Assembly: GCA_018896875.1 (NCBI GenBank)
Contig: JAHILT010000041.1
Span: forward strand, 1-9,746
Reading direction: 5' to 3'
Source: Patescibacteria group bacterium
GTDB lineage: Bacteria > Patescibacteriota > Minisyncoccia > UBA6257 > 02-FULL-45-10c
Length of the DNA: 9,746 nt
The position numbers were made by a program, and so were the translations under genes. Under the pieces are notes generated by a model, which ran no database searches, had not been told where the DNA came from, and saw only the letters and a program-made list of their open reading frames with translations. Each line of letters starts with the position of its first letter. Position 1 is the first letter of the stretch. Shown here piece by piece: positions 1 through 6,863 of the stretch.

Positions 1-21
1 ACAAGTACAAAGAAGAACTGG

Positions 22-42
22 ATTCCAAATCAAGTTTGGAAT
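22..42. repeat. Short palindromic element, dispersed-repeat type
   Basis: Perfect 8-bp inverted repeat: ATTCCAAA (22-29) and TTTGGAAT (35-42) around the 5-nt loop TCAAG, followed by GACAGAGGGAGGGG. The form 'gattcc...ggaatgacag' resembles small intergenic palindromes that recur in many copies in some small-genome bacteria, including CPR genomes, but only one copy is present here, so dispersal is an inference. It lies after pilT and has no T-run in the pilT direction, so it is not a standard terminator. Confidence 0.5.
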
Positions 43-58
43 GACAGAGGGAGGGGTT

Positions 59-120
59 GATCGCTTATTTTTTAACTTTGCATTGTCATTTTCCATTTTG
101 ATTTTTCAATTTTTAATTTT
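59..120. other. T-rich tract downstream of pilT, no gene
   Basis: On the plus strand this is a run of loosely repeated T-blocks (ATTTTCC, ATTTTGA, TTTTTCA, ATTTTTAA), pyrimidine-biased until the pilT stop codon at 121-123. I see no reading frame with protein-like composition and no hairpin. It looks like low-complexity spacer or the edge of a dispersed intergenic repeat. Confidence 0.35.
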
Positions 121-1203
121 TTATGATCTTTCTAATAGAATTCTTAATTCAGAAGAATTGAGAGAATTGCGTTCGGCATTTTCAAGAGAGATTTGCTTTT
201 TTCTGACTAAGTTAACTAATGATCTATTTAATGTAGTCATACCCTCTTGCATACTAGTTTCAATAACTATATCAATTTGATAAGATTTTCTTTCTCTTAT
301 TAAATTTCTAACAGCAGAATTAACTAACATTATTTCATAAGCAGGAATTCTTCCTCCGTCAATTCTAGGAATAAGTCGTTGAGAAACAATGCCAACTAAT
401 GTAGAAGATAATTGAGAAACTATTTGTCCTTGTTGATTAGGCGGAAAACTATCTATAATTCTATCAATAGTTTGTGCAGCCGAATTAGTGTGAAGAGTGG
501 AAAAAACTAAATGTCCAGTTTCCGCTGCAGTCATAGCAGTGCCAATAGACGCGCTATCACGCATTTCTCCTACCATAATAACGTCTGGATCCTGGCGCAA
601 AACACTTCCTAATGCCTTATCAAACGATGGTGTGTCTATTCCAACTTCTCTTTGAGAAATAACACACCTATCTTGAACAAATAAATATTCAATAGGATCT
701 TCAACTGTAATAATATGATCTGTTCTTTGATGATTAATTTCGTCAAGAAGAGATGCTAAAGTAGTAGACTTTCCCTGCCCTGCAGGACCCACTATTAATA
801 TAAAACCTTGAGAAAGTTTGGTAAAATCATGAAGAATAGAAGGCAAATTTAAATCCTCTACAGTTTTTATTTCTGCGGGAACAAGCCTTAGGGCAGCTGA
901 CATAAATCCACGTTGAAAAAAAACATTACACCTAAACCGCGCTTTGTCCTCAAAAGAAAAAGCGAAATCTAATTGTTTATCTCTCAAAAAAACTTCTTTC
1001 TGTTCTGGCGTCAAAAGATTTAAAATCAATCCCTCAACATCATCGGGAGATAATATAGACTCTTTTTGAAGTCCGATTAAAACACCGTCTATCCTTAAAA
1101 TTGGTCTACGTCCAACAGAAAGATGTAAATCAGAAGCGCCTTGCTTAGCCGTAATAAGTAATAAATCATTTAATCTTTGTTTGTAAGATACTGGATCAAC
1201 CAT
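121..1203 (-). CDS. pilT: Type IV pilus retraction ATPase PilT
   Basis: Hexameric cytoplasmic ATPase that depolymerises the pilus, giving twitching and pulling in bound DNA. It has 360 residues, close to the usual 340-370. Visible motifs in order: GASDLHL (22-28) of the N-terminal PAS-like domain; Walker A GPAGQGKST (139-147); Asp box VEDPIEY (167-173); Walker B DPDVIMVGE (205-213) with catalytic Glu213; His box TGHLVFSTLHTN (229-240); and AVRNLIRE (297-304), the counterpart of the AIRNLIRE motif required for retraction in PilT, which separates it from PilB/GspE. The Walker A loop departs from the usual GPTGSGKST at two places (Ala141, Gln143), but Lys145 and Ser146 remain. There is no PilB-type zinc site. 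It is the last gene of the operon, 47 bp after pilB. The ATG at 1203 has no visible Shine-Dalgarno motif. A TATAAT on the minus strand at 1246-1241 could be a weak internal promoter. Confidence 0.95.
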   Translation of the reverse strand: MVDPVSYKQRLNDLLLITAKQGASDLHLSVGRRPILRIDGVLIGLQKESILSPDDVEGLILNLLTPEQKEVFLRDKQLDFAFSFEDKARFRCNVFFQRGFMSAALRLVPAEIKTVEDLNLPSILHDFTKLSQGFILIVGPAGQGKSTTLASLLDEINHQRTDHIITVEDPIEYLFVQDRCVISQREVGIDTPSFDKALGSVLRQDPDVIMVGEMRDSASIGTAMTAAETGHLVFSTLHTNSAAQTIDRIIDSFPPNQQGQIVSQLSSTLVGIVSQRLIPRIDGGRIPAYEIMLVNSAVRNLIRERKSYQIDIVIETSMQEGMTTLNRSLVNLVRKKQISLENAERNSLNSSELRILLERS

Positions 1204-1250
1204 ATTATGTAATGTTAATTATAATAAATTATATTGTTTTAATTATACCA

Positions 1251-2984
1251 TTATTCTGATGTTTCTCTTAAAATCTCATCGATACCAACAGATCCTTCTA
1301 ATGCCTTAAGAATGCCGTCTTGTCTAAGACTTATCATTCCCTGTCTTTTTGCTTCTTCTAAAATTTTTGCTTCTGACATTTCTGTATTTATAATTTTTTC
1401 TAACTCTTTAGTCATTTGTAAAATTTCGAACAAACCTACTCTTCCAGATATACCTTTGTTTTTACAAGCTGAACATCCAACTGGTTTATAAATAGTAAAT
1501 GGTTCTTTTGCTTTAATAGAAGACTTAATAGAATCTGGTAATTTATCCAATTCTTTTTTAATTATTTCCGCAACTGAAGCAGGAACCTCTTCAGCTTTTT
1601 TGCATTTTTCGCAAAGCTTAGAAACCAATCTTTGCGAAATAACTAAATTCAATGAGGAAGGAATTAAAAAAGAATCTACGTCCATATCTATAAGCCTAGG
1701 AATAACTCCAATAGCATTATTAGTATGCAAAGTAGAAAGAACTATATGTCCTGTAAGCGCGGCATGAACAGCTAACGAAGCAGTCTCGCTATCACGAATT
1801 TCACCAACCATTATGATGTCGGGATCTTGTCTTAAAATTTGCCTTAACCCAGCAGCAAAAGTATAACCAATCTCAGGTTTAACTTGAGATTGATTTATCC
1901 CTTCTATGTAATATTCAACGGGATCTTCTAAGCTTACTATATTAACTTTATCTTCATTTAAAATTTGTAAAAGAGCGTAAAGAGTTGTTGTCTTACCCGA
2001 TCCTGTTGGACCAGTTATAAGAATCATTCCATAAGGCTTGCTTATGGCTTCTTTTACCATATCAGAATTTTTTCCCATTAAACCTAATTCGTCCAGCCCT
2101 TTAAGTCCAACCGTTGAATCCAAAATACGAATAGCCACTTTTTCTCCAGCAGGAGTCGGAAAAGTGGATATACGAAAATCTATGTCACGACCGAAAACCA
2201 CAGTTCTAAACCTGCCATCTTGAGGAATACGAGTCTCGTCAATTTTTAAATTGGCCATAACCTTAATTCTAGAAATTATTGGCTGATGCAATTCTGGTGG
2301 CATTTGCGTCGTTTCCCGCAAATCGCCATCAATTCTAAACCTCACTCTCATAGAAAATCTTCCTGGTTCAAAATGAATATCCGAAGCTCCTTGATTAACG
2401 GCCTCCTTAAGAGTTGATGCCACAATTTTTATTATTGGAGCTTCTTCGGTAACAGAAACTTTTTGTTCAAGTTGAATTAATTTTTCAGAAGACTCGCTCT
2501 TAATATTTTTTAAATTTAAAGATTTGATAGCCATAGCTACTTCATCTTTAAATGGAGAATATTTCCTTAAAATAATATCGTAATCTCCAAAAGTTATTAA
2601 AAATATTCCAAGATTTATCTGTAAACGTTTGGCAACAAATTTTAAAGCATTTTGCGCTTTTTCGTTATCGGGATTAACCATTCCTACAACCAACATTTCG
2701 TCTGTTTTAGAAAGCGGTACCATTTTATATGTTCTAGCCACATCCTCAGAAATGTATTGCAAAACCTCCTTATCAACTTCATCTACTTTTACTTTTTTAA
2801 AAGGCACTTTTAAAAGTTGGCTTTTGGCTTCAGCTAATACAGTTTCGTCTATTAAACGTTTATTATAAATAATTTCCTCTATGCCTTTCTGAGTTAAAAA
2901 AGATTCTCTAAGAATCTTGTCTGAACCTTCTTTGTCAATAATATTTTTTGTTACCAAATTTTCTAATAAAACTTTTGGATCCAT
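1251..2984 (-). CDS. pilB: Type IV pilus extension ATPase PilB (GspE family)
   Basis: Cytoplasmic hexameric ATPase that drives pilin polymerisation at the inner-membrane platform. The 577 residues match the family length. An N-terminal MshEN/GspE-N region covers about 1-145. The GASDIHFEP motif is at 199-207, followed by an Arg-rich stretch (MRVRFRIDG, 212-220). Then come Walker A GPTGSGKT (325-332), Asp box LEDPVEY (352-358), Walker B DPDIIMVGE (387-395) and His box TGHIVLSTLHTN (411-422). A CxxC...CxxC zinc site (Cys458, Cys461, Cys504, Cys507) is the hallmark separating PilB/GspE from PilT. All key residues are canonical, so it should be active. It follows the small membrane-protein gene by 20 bp. 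The leader before the ATG is purely AT-rich with no Shine-Dalgarno. Downstream coupling to pilT suggests balanced synthesis of the two motors. Confidence 0.96.
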   Translation of the reverse strand: MDPKVLLENLVTKNIIDKEGSDKILRESFLTQKGIEEIIYNKRLIDETVLAEAKSQLLKVPFKKVKVDEVDKEVLQYISEDVARTYKMVPLSKTDEMLVVGMVNPDNEKAQNALKFVAKRLQINLGIFLITFGDYDIILRKYSPFKDEVAMAIKSLNLKNIKSESSEKLIQLEQKVSVTEEAPIIKIVASTLKEAVNQGASDIHFEPGRFSMRVRFRIDGDLRETTQMPPELHQPIISRIKVMANLKIDETRIPQDGRFRTVVFGRDIDFRISTFPTPAGEKVAIRILDSTVGLKGLDELGLMGKNSDMVKEAISKPYGMILITGPTGSGKTTTLYALLQILNEDKVNIVSLEDPVEYYIEGINQSQVKPEIGYTFAAGLRQILRQDPDIIMVGEIRDSETASLAVHAALTGHIVLSTLHTNNAIGVIPRLIDMDVDSFLIPSSLNLVISQRLVSKLCEKCKKAEEVPASVAEIIKKELDKLPDSIKSSIKAKEPFTIYKPVGCSACKNKGISGRVGLFEILQMTKELEKIINTEMSEAKILEEAKRQGMISLRQDGILKALEGSVGIDEILRETSE

Positions 2985-3004
2985 TTGATTTAATGATTAT
3001 TTAA

Positions 3005-3322
3005 TTAAAAACTCATAAAAGGATTACTTTTCCCTTGTATTATCCCAGAGTCTCCCGAAGACACTGGTCCTCCAATCCCTTGTTTTACTTTGCTTTGAAG
3101 TTCTTTTTTAGCAAAATCTAGGTCAGATTTAAATTGTTCGCTTTCAATAGTAGAAATATCAGAAATTGTTTTTTGGCTAGAAGGAGTAATGTATTCAATC
3201 AAAGGAACCTCAGTGAAAAAAAGAAAATACGAGCCTATTACAATAAAGACCAATAAAATACCAACTATCAAAAACGGCATCCAGTTAAATTGTTTTTTTT
3301 CTTGAGATATTATAATTGCCAT
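3005..3322 (-). CDS. Small single-pass membrane protein in the pilus operon (PilP position)
   Basis: A 105-residue protein with a short charged N-terminus (SQEKKQFNW), one strong transmembrane segment at about 15-37 and a predicted external region of about 65 residues. That region begins with a polar helical stretch (60-80) followed by a Gly/Ser-rich tail ending in GKSNPFMSF. It starts 2 bp after the pilO stop and sits 20 bp before pilB, so it is clearly part of the operon. In better-studied pilus systems the gene after pilO is pilP, a lipoprotein; this protein has no lipobox Cys and is much shorter. The C-terminal Asn-Pro-Phe recalls the (N/D)PF motif seen in some PilP-like proteins, but this is a weak link. 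I assign no function beyond a probable accessory part of the PilMNO inner-membrane complex. Confidence 0.8.
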   Translation of the reverse strand: MAIIISQEKKQFNWMPFLIVGILLVFIVIGSYFLFFTEVPLIEYITPSSQKTISDISTIESEQFKSDLDFAKKELQSKVKQGIGGPVSSGDSGIIQGKSNPFMSF

Positions 3323-3324
3323 AA

Positions 3325-3897
3325 TTATTTAATTTGATAATAAGTATCAACGACTAATTCGTAATTAAAGATATTTTTTTCTAGATCATTAATCTGATAT
3401 ACTCTAATATTTTTCACATCCATTATTCTTATATTGTTTTCCAAAAATCTAAGTAATTCTTTAAAAGACGCATATGTCCCGCTTAGCTTCAAGCTAACTT
3501 CAAGAGTTCCGTATCTTTTAATGAGCGGATTTTTAGACACACTTTGTTGAATGGATAGTTTATTTAAATTTATCGATTCAATAACTATATTATTCAAAGA
3601 AGAAATTCGCTGAATCTGATAAACAACATCAGCAACTTCCTCTTGGTCAGGCAAGGCTAAGGATAAATCGTTTTGTATTTGCTCTATACTAATTTTATTT
3701 TTTTCATATAAATTATTTACATAATCAACTGCTTGAAACTGCTCTTCGTGAAAATCTACACGAGACGCAACATCTCCTCTTAATTCTTGAATATTGTCAT
3801 ATTCTGGTTTTAATAAACCAACATAAATAATAAATGTTACAAATATCAAAACAGCCGAACTAAGTAATACTAATAATCTTTTAGTTGATGCTTTCAT
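3325..3897 (-). CDS. pilO: Type IV pilus inner-membrane alignment protein PilO
   Basis: A bitopic inner-membrane protein that pairs with PilN and links the cytoplasmic PilM ring to the outer parts of the machine. The 190 residues are near the usual size. A short basic N-terminus (MKASTKR) precedes a transmembrane helix at about 8-29, then a coiled-coil-like segment (about 31-80) rich in Glu, Asp and Gln. The C-terminal domain (about 85-190) has the alternating strand-helix pattern of the PilO ferredoxin-like fold, including the region around YGTLEVSLKLSG (129-140) and the helix ASFKELLRFLENN (143-155). The call rests on this layout plus position directly after pilM and pilN; sequence identity to named PilO proteins is expected to be low. 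It begins 4 bp after the pilN stop. Confidence 0.88.
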   Translation of the reverse strand: MKASTKRLLVLLSSAVLIFVTFIIYVGLLKPEYDNIQELRGDVASRVDFHEEQFQAVDYVNNLYEKNKISIEQIQNDLSLALPDQEEVADVVYQIQRISSLNNIVIESINLNKLSIQQSVSKNPLIKRYGTLEVSLKLSGTYASFKELLRFLENNIRIMDVKNIRVYQINDLEKNIFNYELVVDTYYQIK

Positions 3898-3901
3898 ATA
3901 T

Positions 3902-4462
3902 TTAAAGATTACTTGCTTTCATAAATAATTTTGGTGATAAAAATAAAGTAATTCTAAAACTCACTACGTCTTCAATTAATCTAGATTGATTTAAAATATA
4001 GTTAGTAATCATTTGATTTCGATCATATGAATAAAGCTGCATACTCAAAGAATTAAAATCCTTAGCTAAGCCAGATAAAACTAATTTATTGTCAGGAATG
4101 TTTAAATCAAAATTGCTGTAATAAATATTAGGATTAGTAATTTTTTCTAAAAGTGGAAAAACTTGATTAGTATAAATATGATTATTTGAAAGATTTAAAA
4201 AATTAGAAAGACGAGGATAAAGATTGATAAAAATACTTTGGCTTTCTGGCGAAACCTTTTCTACTAGAATCTGAATTCCTTTGTCTACAAAATCTATTTG
4301 TGAATTTAAATAATTAGAGTAACCAATACTTAATGCAAAAAAAGATAAGATCGACAACAAAAAAATAAATGAAGAAAAAGCTAAAAGACGCCATGGCAAA
4401 CTAGAATCGTTTTTACCGGATCTCATTATATGCTCTGAAGTATTTTGATTATATTGTGGCAT
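3902..4462 (-). CDS. pilN: Type IV pilus inner-membrane alignment protein PilN-like
   Basis: A bitopic inner-membrane partner of PilO whose cytoplasmic tail normally docks on PilM. The 186-residue protein has a polar N-terminal tail (1-25), a transmembrane helix at about 26-48 and an external coiled-coil plus alpha/beta domain with the strand pairs typical of the fold (YYSNFDLNI, 114-122; KLVLSGLAKDF, 126-136). The classic N-terminal PilM-binding motif (INLLP-like) is not visible; the tail instead reads SLPWRLLAFS just before the membrane. The start at 4462 follows the pilM stop by 1 bp, implying translational coupling; Met13 is an alternative start. Assignment is mainly from gene order and topology. 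Confidence 0.85.
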   Translation of the reverse strand: MPQYNQNTSEHIMRSGKNDSSLPWRLLAFSSFIFLLSILSFFALSIGYSNYLNSQIDFVDKGIQILVEKVSPESQSIFINLYPRLSNFLNLSNNHIYTNQVFPLLEKITNPNIYYSNFDLNIPDNKLVLSGLAKDFNSLSMQLYSYDRNQMITNYILNQSRLIEDVVSFRITLFLSPKLFMKASNL

Positions 4463-4463
4463 A

Positions 4464-5540
4464 TTATATTTCTTTAACTCCGAGCCCTAAGGCGACTGTA
4501 AAATGAGGATTAAGATCTTTTATTAATAATTCCATTTCTGGAGCGTAATCAATTTTAGAAAAAGGACTAGCTTTTTTGACAGGAATGCCAATTTGTTCTT
4601 CAAAATACTCTTCTATCCCAAGTAAATTAGCTCCTCCTCCGGTTAAAATAACGTTGGTTACGTTCTCACCATAACTTTTTTCAAAATTATTTTTTACCCT
4701 CATCGCTTCACTAATTATAACATCTAATATAGGCATCATCAGTGTGGATAACTCATACTCTCCTCCAGAGCCAGTTAGTCCTCTAAGCTTTTTTAAATCT
4801 TCTGCTCTTCTAATTCTTATATTAAGACCAGAAGAAATCGTTTGGGCAAGCGAGCCACTAGCGAAATCGGTTTGTCCAACATTTTTTAGATTGCCATCTT
4901 GAGCAATATAAATACTGGTTGAACGAGAGCCAATGTCAACTATTAATGTATCTTCTTTAATTCCATTAGTTAAAATACGAGCCACGCTAAGTCCTTCTAT
5001 TTCTAATGCTAATAAATTTAAACCGGCTGCTCTAAAAATATTTTTATATTTAGAAATAATTTCATTAGGAACCGAGACAAGAAGAACTTGTTGTTTCTTA
5101 TTGCCATCTTCATCTTTTTTAACTCCCACTCTTACCCAATCAATAGTAACCGAACTTATCGGTAAAGGAATATATTGCTTTGCCTGAAAACCCATAATTT
5201 TAGACGTGTCTCCATCAGGCATAAGAGGCATCTCTAAAAGAGTAGTAAAAGCGGAAAAAGAAGGGATAGAAGCAATAGCATCCTTTGTTCTAATTTTAGA
5301 ATGCTTCATTGTCATTTTTAGAAGCCCCACTGTTTCATTTTCTAACATTTTTAAAGAACTTGTTTGAATTGCATTGTTTGGTCTTTCTAAATGACCATAA
5401 CTTTCTAAAAATCCATAAGTTCTAATAAATGGTAGTCCTTTAGTTTTTACCAACTCTACAATCTTTATAGAAGTAGTTCCAATATCAACACCTAAATAAG
5501 AACCGCTTCCAAATATATTTCTCAAAAAATTAAAAGACAT
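4464..5540 (-). CDS. pilM: Type IV pilus actin-like ATP-binding protein PilM
   Basis: A cytoplasmic actin-fold protein that forms the ring under the PilN/PilO complex and connects it to the motor ATPases. Its 358 residues match the PilM/ComA family. Visible actin-fold motifs: phosphate-1 loop GVDIGTTSIKIVEL (17-30), phosphate-2 loop LIVDIGSRSTSIYI (199-212) and adenosine motif VILTGGGANLLGIEEYF (297-313). The block GFQAKQYIPLP (117-127) is typical of PilM. It is the first gene of the six-gene operon (pilM-pilN-pilO-small protein-pilB-pilT), and comF is divergent from it across 41 bp. The ATG at 5540 is preceded by an AT-rich leader with a TATAAT about 30 bp upstream and no Shine-Dalgarno motif. 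I see no oddities in the coding sequence. Confidence 0.95.
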   Translation of the reverse strand: MSFNFLRNIFGSGSYLGVDIGTTSIKIVELVKTKGLPFIRTYGFLESYGHLERPNNAIQTSSLKMLENETVGLLKMTMKHSKIRTKDAIASIPSFSAFTTLLEMPLMPDGDTSKIMGFQAKQYIPLPISSVTIDWVRVGVKKDEDGNKKQQVLLVSVPNEIISKYKNIFRAAGLNLLALEIEGLSVARILTNGIKEDTLIVDIGSRSTSIYIAQDGNLKNVGQTDFASGSLAQTISSGLNIRIRRAEDLKKLRGLTGSGGEYELSTLMMPILDVIISEAMRVKNNFEKSYGENVTNVILTGGGANLLGIEEYFEEQIGIPVKKASPFSKIDYAPEMELLIKDLNPHFTVALGLGVKEI

Positions 5541-5556
5541 AAAGTTTGATTATAAT
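5530..5556 (+). promoter_or_regulatory. Candidate promoter of comF
   Basis: A perfect TATAAT at 5551-5556 lies 25 bp before the comF ATG. The best upstream hexamer is TTAAAA at 5530-5535, with a short 15-bp spacer, so the -35 is poor. It overlaps the leader of the divergent pilM operon, so the two promoters would compete for the same 41 bp. Confidence 0.25.
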
Positions 5557-5569
5557 TTAACTTAACTCT

Positions 5570-5598
5570 ATTATATCAGATATGGAATTTTTTTATAA
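5570..5598 (-). promoter_or_regulatory. Candidate promoter of the pilM-pilT operon
   Basis: On the minus strand there is a perfect TATAAT at 5575-5570. At 17-bp spacing there is a weak -35 (TTATAA, 4 of 6) at 5598-5593, inside the start of comF. A transcript from about 5563 would have a leader of some 23 nt before the pilM ATG. In such AT-rich DNA a TATAAT alone is weak evidence. Confidence 0.35.
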
Positions 5599-6295
5599 GA
5601 TAAAAAATATATTTTTGGACATATTGTTTCCTCCGATATGTTTAAATTGTGAAATAGATCTTCAAAAAAATGAAATAGAAAATAAAATTTGTAATGAATG
5701 TTTAAAATCTATAGTAATTAATTCTTCGTTTTTTTGTCCTAAATGCAAAGCGCGTTTTGCGGAAAATAAAAAAATTTGCCATCTAGAATCAAAATATTTA
5801 TTGGCTTCTGCTACTAGTTATAATAACAAAGCAATAAAAAATATAATTCATTTTTTAAAATATAAAAAATGGAAAAGCCTAGAAAATATAATTAAACCAA
5901 TTATAGAAAAATACTTAGAAGATATAAATTATAATTTTGAAGATTTTATTATTGTGCCTATTCCACTTCATCCTGACCGTCAAAAAGAAAGAGGATTCAA
6001 CCAATCTGAAATTATCGGGCAAATAATTTGTAATAAATTAAATTTACGCTTAGAAAATAAAATTATCCAAAGAATTCGCTATACTGAACCACAGGCCAAA
6101 TCAAAAACCTCTGAAGAAAGAAAAAATAATATTAAAAATTGTTTCGCCCTTGTTAATTCAAAGAAAGTTAAAAACAAAAATATTATTTTAATTGACGATA
6201 TCCATACTACAGGACTAACTATTAACGAAGCCTCGAAAACGCTCAAAAATGCTGGCGTCAAAAAAATAATAGCTTTTGTATTAGCAAAAACTTAA
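5582..6295 (+). CDS. comF: ComF family protein (phosphoribosyltransferase fold, DNA uptake)
   Basis: A cytoplasmic protein of the ComF/GntX family, linked to natural transformation, where it is thought to help handle incoming single-stranded DNA. It has 237 residues, the usual length. An N-terminal zinc ribbon shows Cys20-x2-Cys23 and Cys37-x2-Cys40, followed by Cys52 and Cys55. The phosphoribosyltransferase-like domain carries VPIPLHPDRQKERGFNQSE (125-143), the family's TxxQ...ER pattern (Thr168, Gln171, Arg180) and the PRPP loop IILIDDIHTTG (201-211) with Asp205, Asp206, Thr209, Thr210 and Gly211 intact. It is divergent from the pilus operon and convergent with the transpeptidase gene, with only 13 bp between the two stops and no hairpin there. 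The ATG at 5582 has no Shine-Dalgarno. The reading frame is very rich in Lys, Asn and Ile, as expected from the AT bias. Confidence 0.9.
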   Translation: MEFFYKIKNIFLDILFPPICLNCEIDLQKNEIENKICNECLKSIVINSSFFCPKCKARFAENKKICHLESKYLLASATSYNNKAIKNIIHFLKYKKWKSLENIIKPIIEKYLEDINYNFEDFIIVPIPLHPDRQKERGFNQSEIIGQIICNKLNLRLENKIIQRIRYTEPQAKSKTSEERKNNIKNCFALVNSKKVKNKNIILIDDIHTTGLTINEASKTLKNAGVKKIIAFVLAKT

Positions 6296-6308
6296 TAAAT
6301 TTCTAACC

Positions 6309-6815
6309 CTAATAAATACAAACTAAAGTATTCTCATCTACTGTTTTAATAATTTCTAATAAATCATTCAATGAAAGGGCTACACATCCTTCGGTAGGCG
6401 TATATCCTATTCTAGCAATATGCATAAAAATAGCGCTACCTTTTCCTGGCATCGGAGGATTATCATTATGTCCAATAGTGATAATCAAATCATAAATATT
6501 ATCTTCTCTCCATAAATCTTCATAACTAGCAGAATATGGCAATTTGATTAATTTATTATAAGATAAATCTTTTGGATCATCACACCAGCCATCATCGCGA
6601 GAAATAATCTTAAGAGGCAATGCTGTTTTTGGTTTATCTAAACGATCTTGACGATAATAAACTTCTCTAAGTAAAAACTGATTTCTTGGTGTAGCTCCGT
6701 CTCCCTCTGTCTTGGATGAAGAAAATCCATTTCTACCAATAGCACATTTATATTCTTTACCTAGCCACAAAAGTTTTCCAGAAGAATAAACAAAAATTTT
6801 ATTTTGCTTGTTCAT
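6309..6815 (-). CDS. L,D-transpeptidase, YkuD catalytic domain (COG3786 type)
   Basis: An enzyme of the YkuD fold that forms or edits 3-3 crosslinks in peptidoglycan, or attaches groups to it. Numbering from the ATG at 6815 (168 residues), conserved blocks are EGDGATPRN (37-45), DDGWCDDP (74-81), WRED (102-105), GHNDNPPMPGKGSAIFMH (115-132) with catalytic His132, and PTEGCVAL (140-147) with nucleophile Cys144. These strongly recall the stand-alone YkuD proteins common in alphaproteobacteria. No signal peptide or membrane segment is visible, which is usual for that subfamily although the substrate is outside the cell. An in-frame GTG at 6839 would add 8 residues, but it lies inside a perfect stem-loop and homologues start near 'kifvyssG', so I prefer the ATG. 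The gene is 48 bp after the hydrolase gene and may be co-transcribed with it. Its similarity to proteins of distant GC-rich bacteria suggests transfer. Confidence 0.88.
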   Translation of the reverse strand: MNKQNKIFVYSSGKLLWLGKEYKCAIGRNGFSSSKTEGDGATPRNQFLLREVYYRQDRLDKPKTALPLKIISRDDGWCDDPKDLSYNKLIKLPYSASYEDLWREDNIYDLIITIGHNDNPPMPGKGSAIFMHIARIGYTPTEGCVALSLNDLLEIIKTVDENTLVCIY

Positions 6816-6830
6816 ATGTTTTTTGTTTTT

Positions 6831-6858
6831 ACCCCACACTTATGTATAAGTGTGGGGT
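6831..6858. terminator. Strong perfect stem-loop between the hydrolase and transpeptidase genes
   Basis: ACCCCACACTTA (6831-6842) and TAAGTGTGGGGT (6847-6858) form a perfect 12-bp stem with the 4-nt loop TGTA, one of the most GC-rich hairpins in the window. On the minus strand, the direction of both flanking genes, it is followed by A-runs, not T-runs, so it should not terminate there. On the plus strand it is followed by TTTATATT and could stop transcripts coming from comF. It could also be a processing or stability element between two genes of one mRNA. Confidence 0.6.
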
Positions 6859-6863
6859 TTATA

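Noticed and set aside
41..280. Plus-strand frame of 79 codons at the left edge, hydrophobic N-terminus
   Set aside because: It is antisense to the 3' part of pilT, and the hydrophobic stretch comes only from the T-rich spacer (Phe/Leu/Ile codons).
4743..4751. Perfect DnaA-box match TGTGGATAA
   Set aside because: It lies in the pilM coding sequence, where it encodes part of Glu-Leu-Ser-Thr-Leu; most likely coincidence.
6816..6839. Upstream GTG start for the transpeptidase, adding 8 residues
   Set aside because: The codon lies inside a perfect 12-bp stem-loop, and the added residues (MWGKNKKH) do not match the family's usual N-terminus.
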